A DNA stretch of 64,000 bases from Nocardioides sp. (GTDB lineage: Bacteria; Actinomycetota; Actinomycetes; Propionibacteriales; Nocardioidaceae): NCBI RefSeq assembly GCF_004803405.1, contig NZ_SSXI01000116.1:716-64715 (forward strand). Reading direction: 5' to 3'. The notes beneath the pieces were generated by a model. That model was not told the origin of the DNA. It worked only from the letters and a program-made list of their open reading frames with translations, and searched no databases. Made by a program: the position numbers and the translations under genes. Positions 1 to 8,141 of this stretch are shown in pieces (position 1 is the first letter of the stretch; each line of letters begins with the position of its first letter).

Positions 1-252
1 ATTGGCCTTCAACGCGGCCGGGTTCATCGCCACCAGGACGTCCGGCCGGTCACCGGCGGTGAGGATGTCGTGGTCGGCGAAGTGGATCTGGAACGACGAG
101 ACACCCGGCAGCGTGCCCTGGGGAGCGCGGATCTCGGCCGGGAAGTTCGGCAGCGTCACCAAATCGTTGCCGAACACAGCCGACTCCTGGGTGAACCGGT
201 CACCGGTCAACTGCATACCGTCACCGGAGTCGCCGGCGAACCGGATGATCAC
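1..252 (-). CDS. korA: 2-oxoglutarate:ferredoxin oxidoreductase alpha subunit, N-terminal part (runs off window)
   Basis: The minus-strand frame reads [18 protein letters not shown], then a conserved stretch through FAGD...[20 protein letters not shown] and ends in [14 protein letters not shown] at the window edge. This is the start of the gamma (pyruvate/ketoisovalerate) domain fused at the N-terminus of KorA-type subunits, which oxidise 2-oxoglutarate with CoA and ferredoxin in an alternative TCA step. The start is unresolved: homology begins a few codons upstream (KQVKQLDR, to about 270), but no ATG, GTG or TTG precedes the GTG at 252 before the stop of the neighbouring SDR gene at 409, and the frame is open throughout. 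The gene is 3'-truncated by the window edge. Confidence 0.75.
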   Translation of the reverse strand, partial: MIIRFAGDSGDGMQLTGDRFTQESAVFGNDLVTLPNFPAEIRAPQGTLPGVSSFQIHFADHDILTAGDRPDVLVAMNPAALKAN

Positions 253-408
253 CCGATCCAGCTGCTTGACCTGCTTGTGGCCGCCGGCCGGCGCTTCCGG
301 AAGGAGGCGATTCGCCGGATCTCCTTCGACAGGGTTGTCCGTCCCGGGGGAACAGAACGCATGACCGTCCCCCTTGCTGGCGGCGAGATTCTTGGACGAC
401 TCGACGAC

Positions 409-1260
409 TCAGGCGGCCAGACGGTTGAGCTTGCGGATCTGCTTGTCGAAAGCACGCCAGGGCACCAGGCGGCGCAAGGTGCTCGCCCGGGAGGCAGTCG
501 CCCCGGCCGGGTAGCGCAGCCGGGGTTTGGCGTCGGTTGCCGCGGCGACGATCACCTTGGCCACGATGGTGGCGTCGTCAGCGTTTCGCATGGCCTCGGT
601 CAGCACGTCGCGGATGATGGCCCGCTGGCCGGCGTAGACCGGTAGCGGTGAGTCGGACCAGGCCGTATTCGCCTCGAACGACGTGCTGGTGTACCCCGGT
701 TCGACCAGGAGTACTCGGATGCCGTGCTCCCGGACCTCGTGGTCGACCGACTCCGAGTAGCCCTCGACTGCGTGCTTCGTCGCGGCGTACACCGCCATGT
801 ACGGCGCAGGAATCATGCCCAGGATGGAGGACACGTTGATGATCCGATCTCCGGACTGCGCGCGCATGTGCGGCAGAACGGCATTCGTCATGCGGATGGT
901 GCCGAAGAAGTTTGTCTCGAAGACCGCTCTGATCTGGCTGATCGAGCTTTCCTCGGCGGCGCCGGCGAGACCCACACCTGCGTTGTTGACGAGCACGTCG
1001 ACCCTGCCGAAGCGCGCGATGACCTCCGCGATGAAGGCCTCGGCCGACACCTCCCGCGTCACGTCGAGATCGAGCAAGGTCACGCCCTCGAGCGGGGCGG
1101 CCTGCGCCGCCTCTCTGCTGGTGCCCACCACGGCGAAGCCGGAATCAGCCAGTGCCCTCGCGGTCGCCCGCCCGATCCCCGAGGATGCGCCGGCCACGAC
1201 AGCCACAGGCTGCTTCGTCTCTTGCAGGTGCTTCGCCATTGGTCCGCCATTGTCTGCCAT
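409..1260 (-). CDS. SDR family oxidoreductase
   Basis: A classical short-chain dehydrogenase of 283 aa. Visible motifs are the cofactor loop GASSGIG (about residues 24-30), NNAG (92-95), the catalytic Ser region NVSS (142-145) and YAATK (Tyr158, Lys162). The long C-terminal part and the PGYTSTSFE segment resemble SDRs annotated as oxidoreductases acting on hydroxyl or keto groups; the substrate cannot be told from sequence. ATG 1260 is used here, although the ATG eight codons in (MAKHL) is equally plausible. The start abuts a perfect palindrome at 1261-1274 and a divergent TetR gene, suggesting TetR control. Confidence 0.85.
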   Translation of the reverse strand: MADNGGPMAKHLQETKQPVAVVAGASSGIGRATARALADSGFAVVGTSREAAQAAPLEGVTLLDLDVTREVSAEAFIAEVIARFGRVDVLVNNAGVGLAGAAEESSISQIRAVFETNFFGTIRMTNAVLPHMRAQSGDRIINVSSILGMIPAPYMAVYAATKHAVEGYSESVDHEVREHGIRVLLVEPGYTSTSFEANTAWSDSPLPVYAGQRAIIRDVLTEAMRNADDATIVAKVIVAAATDAKPRLRYPAGATASRASTLRRLVPWRAFDKQIRKLNRLAA

Positions 1261-1274
1261 CCGTAATATTACGG
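1261..1274. promoter_or_regulatory. Palindromic operator candidate between SDR and TetR genes
   Basis: CCGTAATATTACGG is a perfect 14-bp inverted repeat immediately upstream of the SDR start codon and about 60 bp before the divergent TetR start. Its position and symmetry fit a TetR-dimer site controlling both genes; binding is inferred. Confidence 0.5.
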
Positions 1275-1335
1275 TCAGCAGACATTAGGCTAGTACTCGT
1301 GGTCCAACGCAACCCGGGTGACGAAGGGAAGGCCC

Positions 1336-1920
1336 ATGGCTCGGTACGGTGCCGAACACTAAGAGGCGACCCGGCGTCGCATCATCGAGAGGGCAGGCCG
1401 TCGGTTCAAGAGCGACGGCGTCGAGCGGTCGGGCATCGCCACCCTGATGGCCGACGCGGGTCTCACCAACGGCGCGTTCTACGCCCACTTCGCGTCCAAG
1501 GACGACCTCGTCGCGACCGTGGTGACTGACCAGATGGAGTCCCAACGCGAGCGGTTCCGGGCTGAAGTGCTCGACGGCCGTGGGTTAGAGGCATACCTGC
1601 GCAACTACCTGTCGCCAGACCACCGCGACCACCCGGATGAAGGGTGTCCCTCGGCCGCTCTTCTCGAGGACATCGCCCGCGGAGCGGATGCAACGAAGCG
1701 TGCCTACACCGATGGGATCGTGGCGCTGGCAGAGGAGCTGGCGGGCGTCATCGATGCGTCCTCCTCGCTATCGGCGCGGGCGCTGAGCATCTTCGCCGCG
1801 ATGATCGGGACCCTGCAGGTTACGCGCGCGATCGCAGACGACCAACTGGCGGATGAGGTGTTGTCGTGCGGGATCGACAACGCCAGCGCCCTGCTCGGGC
1901 AGCAACAGCGCCCGAACTGA
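1336..1920 (+). pseudogene. TetR/AcrR family regulator with a nonsense codon at position 9
   Basis: From ATG 1336 the frame reads MARYGAEH and then TAA (1360-1362), followed without frame change by EATRRRIIERAGRRFKSDG and on to the stop at 1918-1920. The helix-turn-helix core (GIATLMADAGLTNGAFYAHF, then ASKDDLV) is typical of TetR proteins. Related proteins usually have Lys at the position occupied by TAA, so this looks like a nonsense change in an otherwise intact gene of about 194 codons. No other start codon occurs before ATG 1447, which lies inside the HTH and would give a DNA-binding-defective product. It is divergent from the SDR gene at 409-1260 and precedes a hydrolase gene. Confidence 0.7.
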
Positions 1921-2071
1921 GGACTGCTCTGTGGGACGAGTGTGCCCACCGCTGGTACCCGGATGCCTCGATGGTCCGGACCGCTTGCGCGCGATTGCTC
2001 TCGTGGCGACGCTCGACGGAGTGGTTCCAGGCAGAAAGCCGGGACGTCGGCAAGAGGAGCGCAGCCGCAGC

Positions 2072-2995
2072 GTGAACATCGACGACTTTGGTCGGAGCGA
2101 CCTGGTGGAGGTCAGCGCTGGGGTCTTCGCGTACGTCCAACACGACGGAAGCTGGTGGATCAACAACACGGGCTTCCTGGTGGGATCGAGCGGCGTGATC
2201 AGTGTCGACGCCTGCTCGACGGAGGCGCGAACGAGGGCGTACCTCGACACCATCGGAACCGTCACGGATCAACCTGTGCGAACCCTGGTGAACACCCATC
2301 ATCACGGTGATCACACCTTCGGGAACTACCTCTTCCCCACGGCGACGATCGTCGGCCAGGAGCGTTCGCGTGAAGCCCTGAAGGCGTGGGGGCTGCCCCG
2401 TTCCGCGCCCTACTGGACCGAGGTGGAGTGGGGCGACGTCGAACTGTCCCCGCCCTTCCTCACCTTCAAGGACTCGATCACGCTGTATGCCGACGATCTC
2501 AAGTGCGAGGTCAGGCACCTCGGCCACCCGGCTCACACGGACAACGACTCGGTCCTGTGGTTGCCCGAACGAGGCGTGCTGTTCGCCGGCGACCTGCTCT
2601 TCAACGGTGGCACGCCCTTCGTGTTCCAGGGTTCGATCGCGGGCGCGCTCGAGACGCTGGACGAGCTCGAGAAGCTTGGCGCCGAGACCATCGTGCCCGG
2701 ACACGGCTCGGTGTGTGGGCCGGAGGCCTTCGGCCACGTCAGGCGCTATCTCCGATTCGTCCAGGGCGTCGCATCGCGCGGGGTGGCGGCCGGCGTATCG
2801 CCGCTGGAAGCCGCGCTGGACACCGATCTCGGTGAGTTCGCCGAACTCCTGGACGCCGAGCGGATCGTCGGCAACCTCTATCGCGCCTACTCCGAAGAGC
2901 GTGGTGAGCCCTGGGGCACACCGCTCGATGCGACGGCAGCACTCGCCGACATGGTTACCTACAGCGGTGGAATGCCGCTCACCTGTCACGCTTGA
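2072..2995 (+). CDS. MBL-fold metallo-hydrolase
   Basis: A 307-aa protein of the metallo-beta-lactamase fold. It has the zinc-binding THHHGDH motif (about residues 75-81), a second-shell His region (RHLGHPAHTDND), FAGDLLFNGG supplying the bridging Asp, and PGHGSV supplying a further His. Such proteins hydrolyse thioesters, lactones or other esters; the substrate here is unknown. GTG 2072 is chosen because the MBL core begins about 15 residues later and an AGGAG-like sequence lies upstream; an open frame continues further 5' without homology. It follows the TetR pseudogene by 151 bp. Confidence 0.85.
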   Translation: MNIDDFGRSDLVEVSAGVFAYVQHDGSWWINNTGFLVGSSGVISVDACSTEARTRAYLDTIGTVTDQPVRTLVNTHHHGDHTFGNYLFPTATIVGQERSREALKAWGLPRSAPYWTEVEWGDVELSPPFLTFKDSITLYADDLKCEVRHLGHPAHTDNDSVLWLPERGVLFAGDLLFNGGTPFVFQGSIAGALETLDELEKLGAETIVPGHGSVCGPEAFGHVRRYLRFVQGVASRGVAAGVSPLEAALDTDLGEFAELLDAERIVGNLYRAYSEERGEPWGTPLDATAALADMVTYSGGMPLTCHA

Positions 2996-3977
2996 GGCCC
3001 GGCGGCGGTACGCCAGGCTTAGTGACCAGGGCGTACGCGTGCGGCAAGCCGCCCGCGGATCGCAGGAAATCGGGTGCTCATCACCGAGGTCGCCGCCACG
3101 GACTGGTGCACGCACCCGCCCGACGTGGACGTGCCGCGGCGGTCCGACCGCGACTTCATGCCCTTGCCCGACGCGACCTACGGCTTCACGCCGAGGACGG
3201 CCGCGAGGGGTTTCGGCAGGGCGCCGACGCAACTCGTGCAGCCAGTCCTGCCTTCGTCGACGCTGGCGTGGCACCTGGACCGATCGCTCACCCGCAGGAC
3301 CCGTTCGTCCGGCGGGCTTTGGGAAACTCCGGTCGGCCCAGAAACGGCCCAAGAACCTCTCCGGCGGATTCTCGTCGCGACATGGGGCGACCTTGCATGA
3401 CTCTGTCCGTCGGTGATCCGAACCTTGCTCTGACTGCTAGTTTGCAACTGCTAGGCCGTCGCCGCAGGCGCGTCGAGGCGGCACCAGACCCCGCGGAATC
3501 GAGCTACGGATCAGAAGCTTGACACCTGGGCCCCGGCGTCCACTCAGAGGCAGGACCAGATCGTCGACCTGCGGCAATGCATGAACTACCCGCCCCGGTC
3601 TGGGCGGCTCCCGGCTGAAGCTTTCCTAGAAGCGGCCCAGAAATGATCGGCCCCAATCGGGATCCCACTTGTCGACGCGACAAAGTGGCCTCCGATTCCG
3701 GGGAAGTCGGTGTGCATACCGCGCGCTCGTCAACGAGTTCGCTGGCAACGGCAGGGCCGCTGACGCGGCCGACTTTTACCAATCGTTCTTGGTCGTCCGC
3801 GGATTCCTGGGGGACGCTGAGGGGTGTGCGTGCCGGCTGGAGGGTCGGATCCGCATCGGGTGGGCTGGCTGGGTCGAAGGGCGGGTTTTCGATGTTTCTG
3901 CGGTTCTGTGATCGCTCGGGGTCCGGGAGATGACGTAGGTGACTGTCATAGTTCATGTCGCCACGAGTGAGGACCGG
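2996..3977. other. Long stretch without a convincing gene
   Basis: About 980 bp in which no frame shows recognisable protein motifs. A 108-codon plus-strand frame at 3074-3400 and a minus-strand frame ending near 3504 are open, but neither has a good ribosome site or a family signature. The motif cggcccagaaa occurs twice (near 3338 and 3632), a possible remnant of element ends. Together with the truncated mobile ORF that follows, the stretch looks like decayed mobile DNA. Confidence 0.4.
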
Positions 3978-4170
3978 ATGAGTCAGCAGGCGATCAGGCA
4001 ACAGGCGCGGCGTGCGGCGCGGGAGACGGCTGTGAAGCGGCGGCGCGAGCGCGAGGAGCAGGAGCGTCGGGTGATCGACTTGGCCGAGCGGGTCATGATC
4101 GCGATCGGTGAGCGCGACGCTTCGGTGGCTGAGACCGAAAAGCGCGCGGGTGAGGCGCTGCGGGTGCTCG
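3978..4170 (+). pseudogene. Truncated Arg-rich coiled-coil protein of mobile elements
   Basis: From ATG 3978 the product starts MSQQAIRQQARRAARE, followed by a charged helical segment (KRRREREEQERRVIDLAERV) and IAIGERDASVAETEKRAGEAL. This pattern resembles small proteins encoded in actinobacterial integrative elements near replication or integrase genes. Homology stops near 4165, and the sequence then switches in another frame into a TIM-barrel protein that lacks its own beginning. This suggests a recombination junction around 4165-4175. Family assignment is from memory and moderately uncertain. Confidence 0.45.
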
Positions 4171-4173
4171 GAG

Positions 4174-4948
4174 ATGGTGTACCTCGACGAGCCGCACCTC
4201 GACCGTGTCAAGCGCATCCACGATGCCGGCTTCGCGGTCGAGATCTGGGACTGGACGGCCAAGGACGCCGCCGCACTGGCCGCGACCGGTGCGCGGTTCA
4301 CGTCGATGACCGGGTATGTCGGCGGGGACCTGACCAGCCCCGACGGAGCTGCTGCGCTGCTCGCGTCGGCGGCGGAGTCGATCGAGTTCGCCCGACGGAT
4401 CGGTGCCCCCGCGCTGAACCTGCATGGGACCGGCCTGGGGGAGGGTGGACTCCCGGTCCGGCCAGTGGAGGTCGTGACGGGCGAGATGTGGCTGGCCGCG
4501 CTGCGGACGCTCGAGCGGGTGGCCGAGCTCGGGGAGCAGCACGAGATGACGTTCGTGCTCGAGAACCTCAACACCGAGGTGGACCACCCGGGTACGCCGT
4601 TTGCCCGTGCGGCAGACACGCTCGCGCTGGTGCGGGCAGTCGGTAGTCCGCGCCTGCGCATGAACCTGGACCTGTACCATGCGCAGATCGGCGAGGGGAA
4701 CCTGATCGAGCTGATCCGCCGCGCGGCGCCGTACGTCGGTGAGGTGCAGGTCGCGGACGTGCCGGGACGCTGTGAGCCCGGGACGCTGTGAGCCCGGGAC
4801 CGGGGAGATCGCCTGGTCAGCGGTCGCTCTGGCGCTAGCCGAGGCCGGGTACGACGGGGTGGTGGCGATGGAGGCCTTCGCCAGCCGGCCCGGAACGGCC
4901 GGCACCGACGCAGCGCTCGCCGCGTTCCGGGACGCGTTCACGTTGTAG
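4174..4948 (+). pseudogene. TIM-barrel sugar isomerase/epimerase (hydroxypyruvate isomerase-like), 5'-truncated and frameshifted
   Basis: The frame from about 4174 reads YLDEPHLDRVKRIHDAGF and includes PALNLHGTGLGEG, FVLENLN and MNLDLYHAQIGEGN, with metal- and substrate-binding positions typical of xylose-isomerase-like TIM barrels. The expected N-terminal strand is missing; sequence upstream belongs to a different gene remnant. Near the 3' end a 16-bp unit (gacgctgtgagcccgg) is tandemly duplicated at about 4767-4798, shifting frame and creating a TGA at 4789-4791. After the second copy the original frame resumes (EPGTGEIAWSAVALALAEAG) to a TAG at 4946-4948. It is therefore almost certainly inactive. 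Confidence 0.7.
4767..4798. repeat. 16-bp tandem duplication inside the TIM-barrel gene
   Basis: Two adjacent copies of gacgctgtgagcccgg. Since 16 is not a multiple of 3, the extra copy accounts for the frameshift in the isomerase-like gene; removing one copy restores one open frame. Confidence 0.85.
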
Positions 4949-5104
4949 CCGGCCGGCGCCCCGGCGGTGTCGGTGTGGTCGTGCTGGAGCCCCGATCGGT
5001 GTGCCGGTACGATCTCGGCGTCGGGGGAGGGGCGGGTGAAGCAGAACTCCAGAGCGAGCCGGAGGATGCAGCGCGGACTGCGACATTGCGCGGGAGTCCT
5101 TGAG

Positions 5105-5130
5105 TGAATCGCACTGGGTTTTCGCTCCTA
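5105..5130 (+). repeat. Left terminal inverted repeat of the IS3-family element
   Basis: tgaatcgcactgggttttcg is the reverse complement, with a few mismatches, of the right end at 6209-6234 (cgaaacccagcgcgattca). It defines the downstream end of the element relative to its transposase genes. Confidence 0.75.
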
Positions 5131-5879
5131 TGCGTTCCCTTGGCCAGCGAGTGCTGGCTGCGGTGATTCTTGGGCAGCGTAGTACGCGGCCTCGACCTCG
5201 AGCGGGGTTTCGCGCCGAGTTCTCCGATCCGGTCGGTGTAGACGATCGAGAGGTAGTTCGATCCATGATCGGCATGGTGGACCAGCCCCGTCAGGTCGAC
5301 TGCACCCTCGCGTCGGGCGTCCCAGGCGGCCATGTCGAGGGCCTGTAGCGTGAGGATGTCGGCCTTCAACGTCGCGGCGACGTTCCGCCCGGCGATCCGA
5401 CGGGAGTAGACGTCCGTAACGAATGCGACGTAGGCGAACCCCGACCAGGTCGCGACGTAGGTGATATCGGCAACCCATAGCCGACGCGGCGCGCGTGAAA
5501 GCGGCGCGCTGGACCAGGTCGGCCGGCTTGGTCGCAGCGGGGTTCGGCTTGGTCGTGAACACCTTCTTGGAGCGCTTCACGCCTCGGACGCCGGCAATCT
5601 TCATGAGGCGTGCGGTCTGGTCGCGGCCGACCTCCCAGCCTTGGCGCCGCATCAGGGCGTGCATCTTCCGCACTCCGTGGACGCCGTAGTTCTCCGCGTG
5701 CAGCCGGACGACTTCGGGGACCCAGCAGGTCGTCCTTCAACGTCCGTGCCGAGGGCGGACTGGTCTTCGCGGCCCGGTAACCGCGGGCGGTGATGAACCC
5801 ACGAACTGCCGGGCGCAGCACCCGGCAGATGGCCTCGACCCCGAAACTGATCCTTGTGCTCGTCGATGTAGCGGATCAT
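5115..5879 (-). pseudogene. IS3-family transposase OrfB (DDE), multiply frameshifted and internally deleted
   Basis: Fragments in three frames line up with IS3 OrfB: MIRYIDEHKDQF, then LRPAVRGFITARGYRAAK, then MRKMHALMRRQGWEVGR and GVKRSKKVFTTKPNPAA, then DILTLQALDMAAWDAR and LVHHADHGSNYLS (second catalytic Asp region), and a C-terminal piece ending EVEAAYYAAQESPQPALAG. The segment that should carry the catalytic Glu, between the DHGSNY region and the C-terminus, is missing, about 60 codons by comparison with the family. Transposition by this copy is not expected. Confidence 0.75.
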
Positions 5880-6196
5880 CTCGTCGTGGGGCGGTCGAGC
5901 TCCTTGGCGAAAAACACTGAGGCGGACTTCAAGATCTCGTTCGCTCGGCGAAGCTCGGCGACCTCACGCTTGAGACGCTTGATCTCTTCGGCCTCTTTAG
6001 TCGTGGTGCCGGGCCGCTTGCCGGCGTCGACCTCGGCACGGTGGACCCACAGCCGCAAGGTCTCGGTATTCATCCCCAACAGTCCCGCGACGTGCCGCAG
6101 TGCGGCGGTCTCGTGCGGGTGCTCGGGCCGGACCTCGGCGACCATCCGCACCGCCCGCTCGCGCATCTCGTTCGTGTATCTGGCCATCGTTCTCAT
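5876..6196 (-). CDS. IS3-family transposase OrfA
   Basis: A 106-aa helix-turn-helix protein (ARYTNEMRERAVRMV, GMNTETLRLWVHRAEVD) with a C-terminal leucine-zipper-like helix (IKRLKREVAELRRANEILK) typical of IS3/IS911 OrfA. It recognises element ends and normally joins to OrfB by programmed frameshifting. ATG 6187 (MARYTNE) is an alternative start. Its stop overlaps the orfB start (ATGA at 5879-5876). This reading frame is intact even though the rest of the element is decayed. Confidence 0.85.
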   Translation of the reverse strand: MRTMARYTNEMRERAVRMVAEVRPEHPHETAALRHVAGLLGMNTETLRLWVHRAEVDAGKRPGTTTKEAEEIKRLKREVAELRRANEILKSASVFFAKELDRPTTR

Positions 6197-6208
6197 CCTG
6201 ACTGATCA

Positions 6209-6234
6209 AGCGGAACGAAACCCAGCGCGATTCA
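6209..6234 (-). repeat. Right terminal inverted repeat of the IS3-family element
   Basis: Imperfect partner of the repeat at 5105-5130, sharing the outer GCGATTCA and the CCCAG core. It lies just upstream of orfA, and the gag at 6235-6237 repeats the left flank. Confidence 0.75.
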
Positions 6235-6402
6235 GAGGCCGCAACCAAGAGGCTCGGTCGACGGCGAGCACTAGCAGAGCGTTCAGCCCCAGCGGCTACG
6301 CACGCTGTGGCTACGGTCAGGTCGGCGACCGAACGGACCTCGTTGTCGGTTGCCCACCCGTACCCGGAACCCGGCGATGGTGAGTGCGTGCGAGCAGGCC
6401 AA

Positions 6403-7998
6403 TCATCGCTTCCGCTTCTGATACCGGGGCGCTGCTGGGGCAGGCTTCCCGATTCCGTCGAAGGTGGCGGTCGAACATGACGAGCCTGGGTTGTAGTGGG
6501 CGAAATAGTGGTCGTCGAACTCCGGACACTTCTCGCTGTCGCGGAACGGCCAGACGCCGTCTCGGAACCGCAGCACGAAGAGGCCGGCGAGGTCATGGGT
6601 GAACCAGATCTCACCGCGTTCGGCGCGGACCACGGGACGTGCGGACGTGCCCAGCGCGCCATTGATCCCGGGGTTGAAGTAGCCGATTTCTACGGGGTGG
6701 TGGGGATCGCGGATGTCCAGCACCCGCAGGCCCGCGGCGAACCAGGAGCAGACGAGAATGGTCGGGTCATACAGCCGGTCTGGAGCGCAGTGGTGCACGC
6801 TGTAGCCGAGCCCGTTCGCCGCTCCCTCGCCCGTCACGTCCTGGCAGTGCTCGGGGAGATGGACCTCGAGCAACGCCGTGGAGACCAGTCTCGGGCGAGA
6901 CTCGTCGGCCAGATCGAAGATCCGCGGGTACCCGAAGTTGGCCCAGTTGTCGTCCTCTCGACTGCAGTCGGCGGCTCCGGAGCGCTCGCCGTACTGGATG
7001 AGGTAGGGGTGCCCGTCGTAGGTGACGCGGTACGCACCTTGACACCATTGGTTGTCGCCGAGGGGAACTTGCGCCAGCACGCCGGCTTGGGGACCAGGCT
7101 GTCGCGTCGCCACGCTGGTCGTGTCGAGGACCAGGAGGGCATCCTTCGGCGGAGCTTCCTGCTGACAGACGTATGAGCGCGTTCCGTCCTCGGTCGTGAA
7201 TCCGCCGTGGGTCTGTGCTTGGAGCATCCACGACGACATGAGCCGGGGCTGTTCGGGGTTGATGATGTCCACGGGAAAGAGGCTCGGGAGCAACGCGACT
7301 CCGTCGGTGTTCCTGGTCGTGCTCGCGTAGTAGGTGTTCCCATCGGGGGCGAACCACCCCTCGTGCCCCTTGGCGGGCAGGATCTGCGCGCTCGACAGGA
7401 GCCGCGGATGGCGGCAGTCCTTGGTGAGGTCGTAGATGTCGATGAACGGCTTGGGCTCGCCTGCTGCGACGAGGAGTCCGCGCTTGGCGTTCACCCGCAG
7501 GGACTCCCACGGATCGAGCATGGCGGGAGTTGCCAGAACATCCGTCGGCACGGGATGCGCCGGATCCGCCACGTCCAGCACCAGAACGCCGCCAGCGCCC
7601 CCCTCACGCGCCACATAGGCGCAGTCCTGGTAGGTATCGAAGCCGGCCCAAGCGGTGGTCGGGAACCGACCGACGACCTCCAGGTTGCACGTGTAACCCT
7701 CCGCCGCCCGACCCGTGAGGAGATCTTGTTTGGGCACGCGACCTTGCAGGTCGGTCTCCGGACGGTCGCCCGGGCGACACGGCAGTCGGGGCACGGCGGC
7801 TCGCTCCGGGAACACCACCTGCTCGCCCGTGGACAGGGTGTTGCCACCCGCAGTCGGCAGTCCCGCAACCAGCAGTGCCGCGACTCCGGCGACCAGGCTG
7901 AGAACGACGTGGCGCCTTTGTCGACGCCTCACCTGAGCCGGTGTCTCTGCAGCGTTCACGGACCGTATCGGTTCGATCGACATGTGCTTCTCCCACAC
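6403..7998 (-). CDS. Secreted LVIVD-repeat (beta-propeller-like) protein
   Basis: A 531-aa protein. The N-terminus carries a basic stretch (QVRRRQRRHV) followed by a hydrophobic segment (VVLSLVAGVAALLVAGLPTA), consistent with export. The remainder contains repeats of the LVIVD type, in which name and value pass into short strands: GGVLVLDVADPAHPV, PFIDIYDLTKD, FPVDIINPEQPRLMSSW, PRIFDLADESRPRLVS and LRVLDIRDPHHPVEIGYFNPG. These form propeller-like surface domains of unknown role. ATG 7983 (MSIEPIR) is an alternative start. Nearby minus-strand neighbours are also exported proteins, so a shared extracellular role is possible. Confidence 0.75.
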   Translation of the reverse strand: MWEKHMSIEPIRSVNAAETPAQVRRRQRRHVVLSLVAGVAALLVAGLPTAGGNTLSTGEQVVFPERAAVPRLPCRPGDRPETDLQGRVPKQDLLTGRAAEGYTCNLEVVGRFPTTAWAGFDTYQDCAYVAREGGAGGVLVLDVADPAHPVPTDVLATPAMLDPWESLRVNAKRGLLVAAGEPKPFIDIYDLTKDCRHPRLLSSAQILPAKGHEGWFAPDGNTYYASTTRNTDGVALLPSLFPVDIINPEQPRLMSSWMLQAQTHGGFTTEDGTRSYVCQQEAPPKDALLVLDTTSVATRQPGPQAGVLAQVPLGDNQWCQGAYRVTYDGHPYLIQYGERSGAADCSREDDNWANFGYPRIFDLADESRPRLVSTALLEVHLPEHCQDVTGEGAANGLGYSVHHCAPDRLYDPTILVCSWFAAGLRVLDIRDPHHPVEIGYFNPGINGALGTSARPVVRAERGEIWFTHDLAGLFVLRFRDGVWPFRDSEKCPEFDDHYFAHYNPGSSCSTATFDGIGKPAPAAPRYQKRKR

Positions 7999-8141
7999 CT
8001 AGAGGTCGTCCGAGATGGGTCGGAGACTCCGAGCTCGACTCCGTCGAGTGGTCGCGAAGACCGCACCATGCTTGTCCATCCGTCGCTCAAGCTCCGCACC
8101 CAGCAGGTCCGATCTGGTCGCACTGCCTTCGTGGTCCCTCG

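Larger units (their letters stand above)
5105..6234 (-). mobile_element. Degenerate IS3-family insertion sequence with both ends recognisable
   Basis: The element spans about 1130 bp, bounded by imperfect terminal inverted repeats starting TGAATCGC at the left end (5105) and ending GCGATTCA at the right end (6234). The trinucleotide gag flanks both sides (5102-5104 and 6235-6237), matching a 3-bp target duplication typical of this family. It carries an intact orfA (5876-6196) and a damaged orfB with frameshifts and an internal deletion. Intact relatives are usually 1.2-1.5 kb. Confidence 0.8.

Noticed and set aside
1820..3352. A 510-codon minus-strand frame opposite the MBL hydrolase
   Set aside because: No motif, and the plus strand clearly encodes the HHHGDH metallo-hydrolase.
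3504..4661. A 385-codon minus-strand frame in the decayed mobile region
   Set aside because: It has no domain and covers the antisense of the isomerase-like remnant. The part over 3504-3960 cannot be excluded, but nothing supports it.
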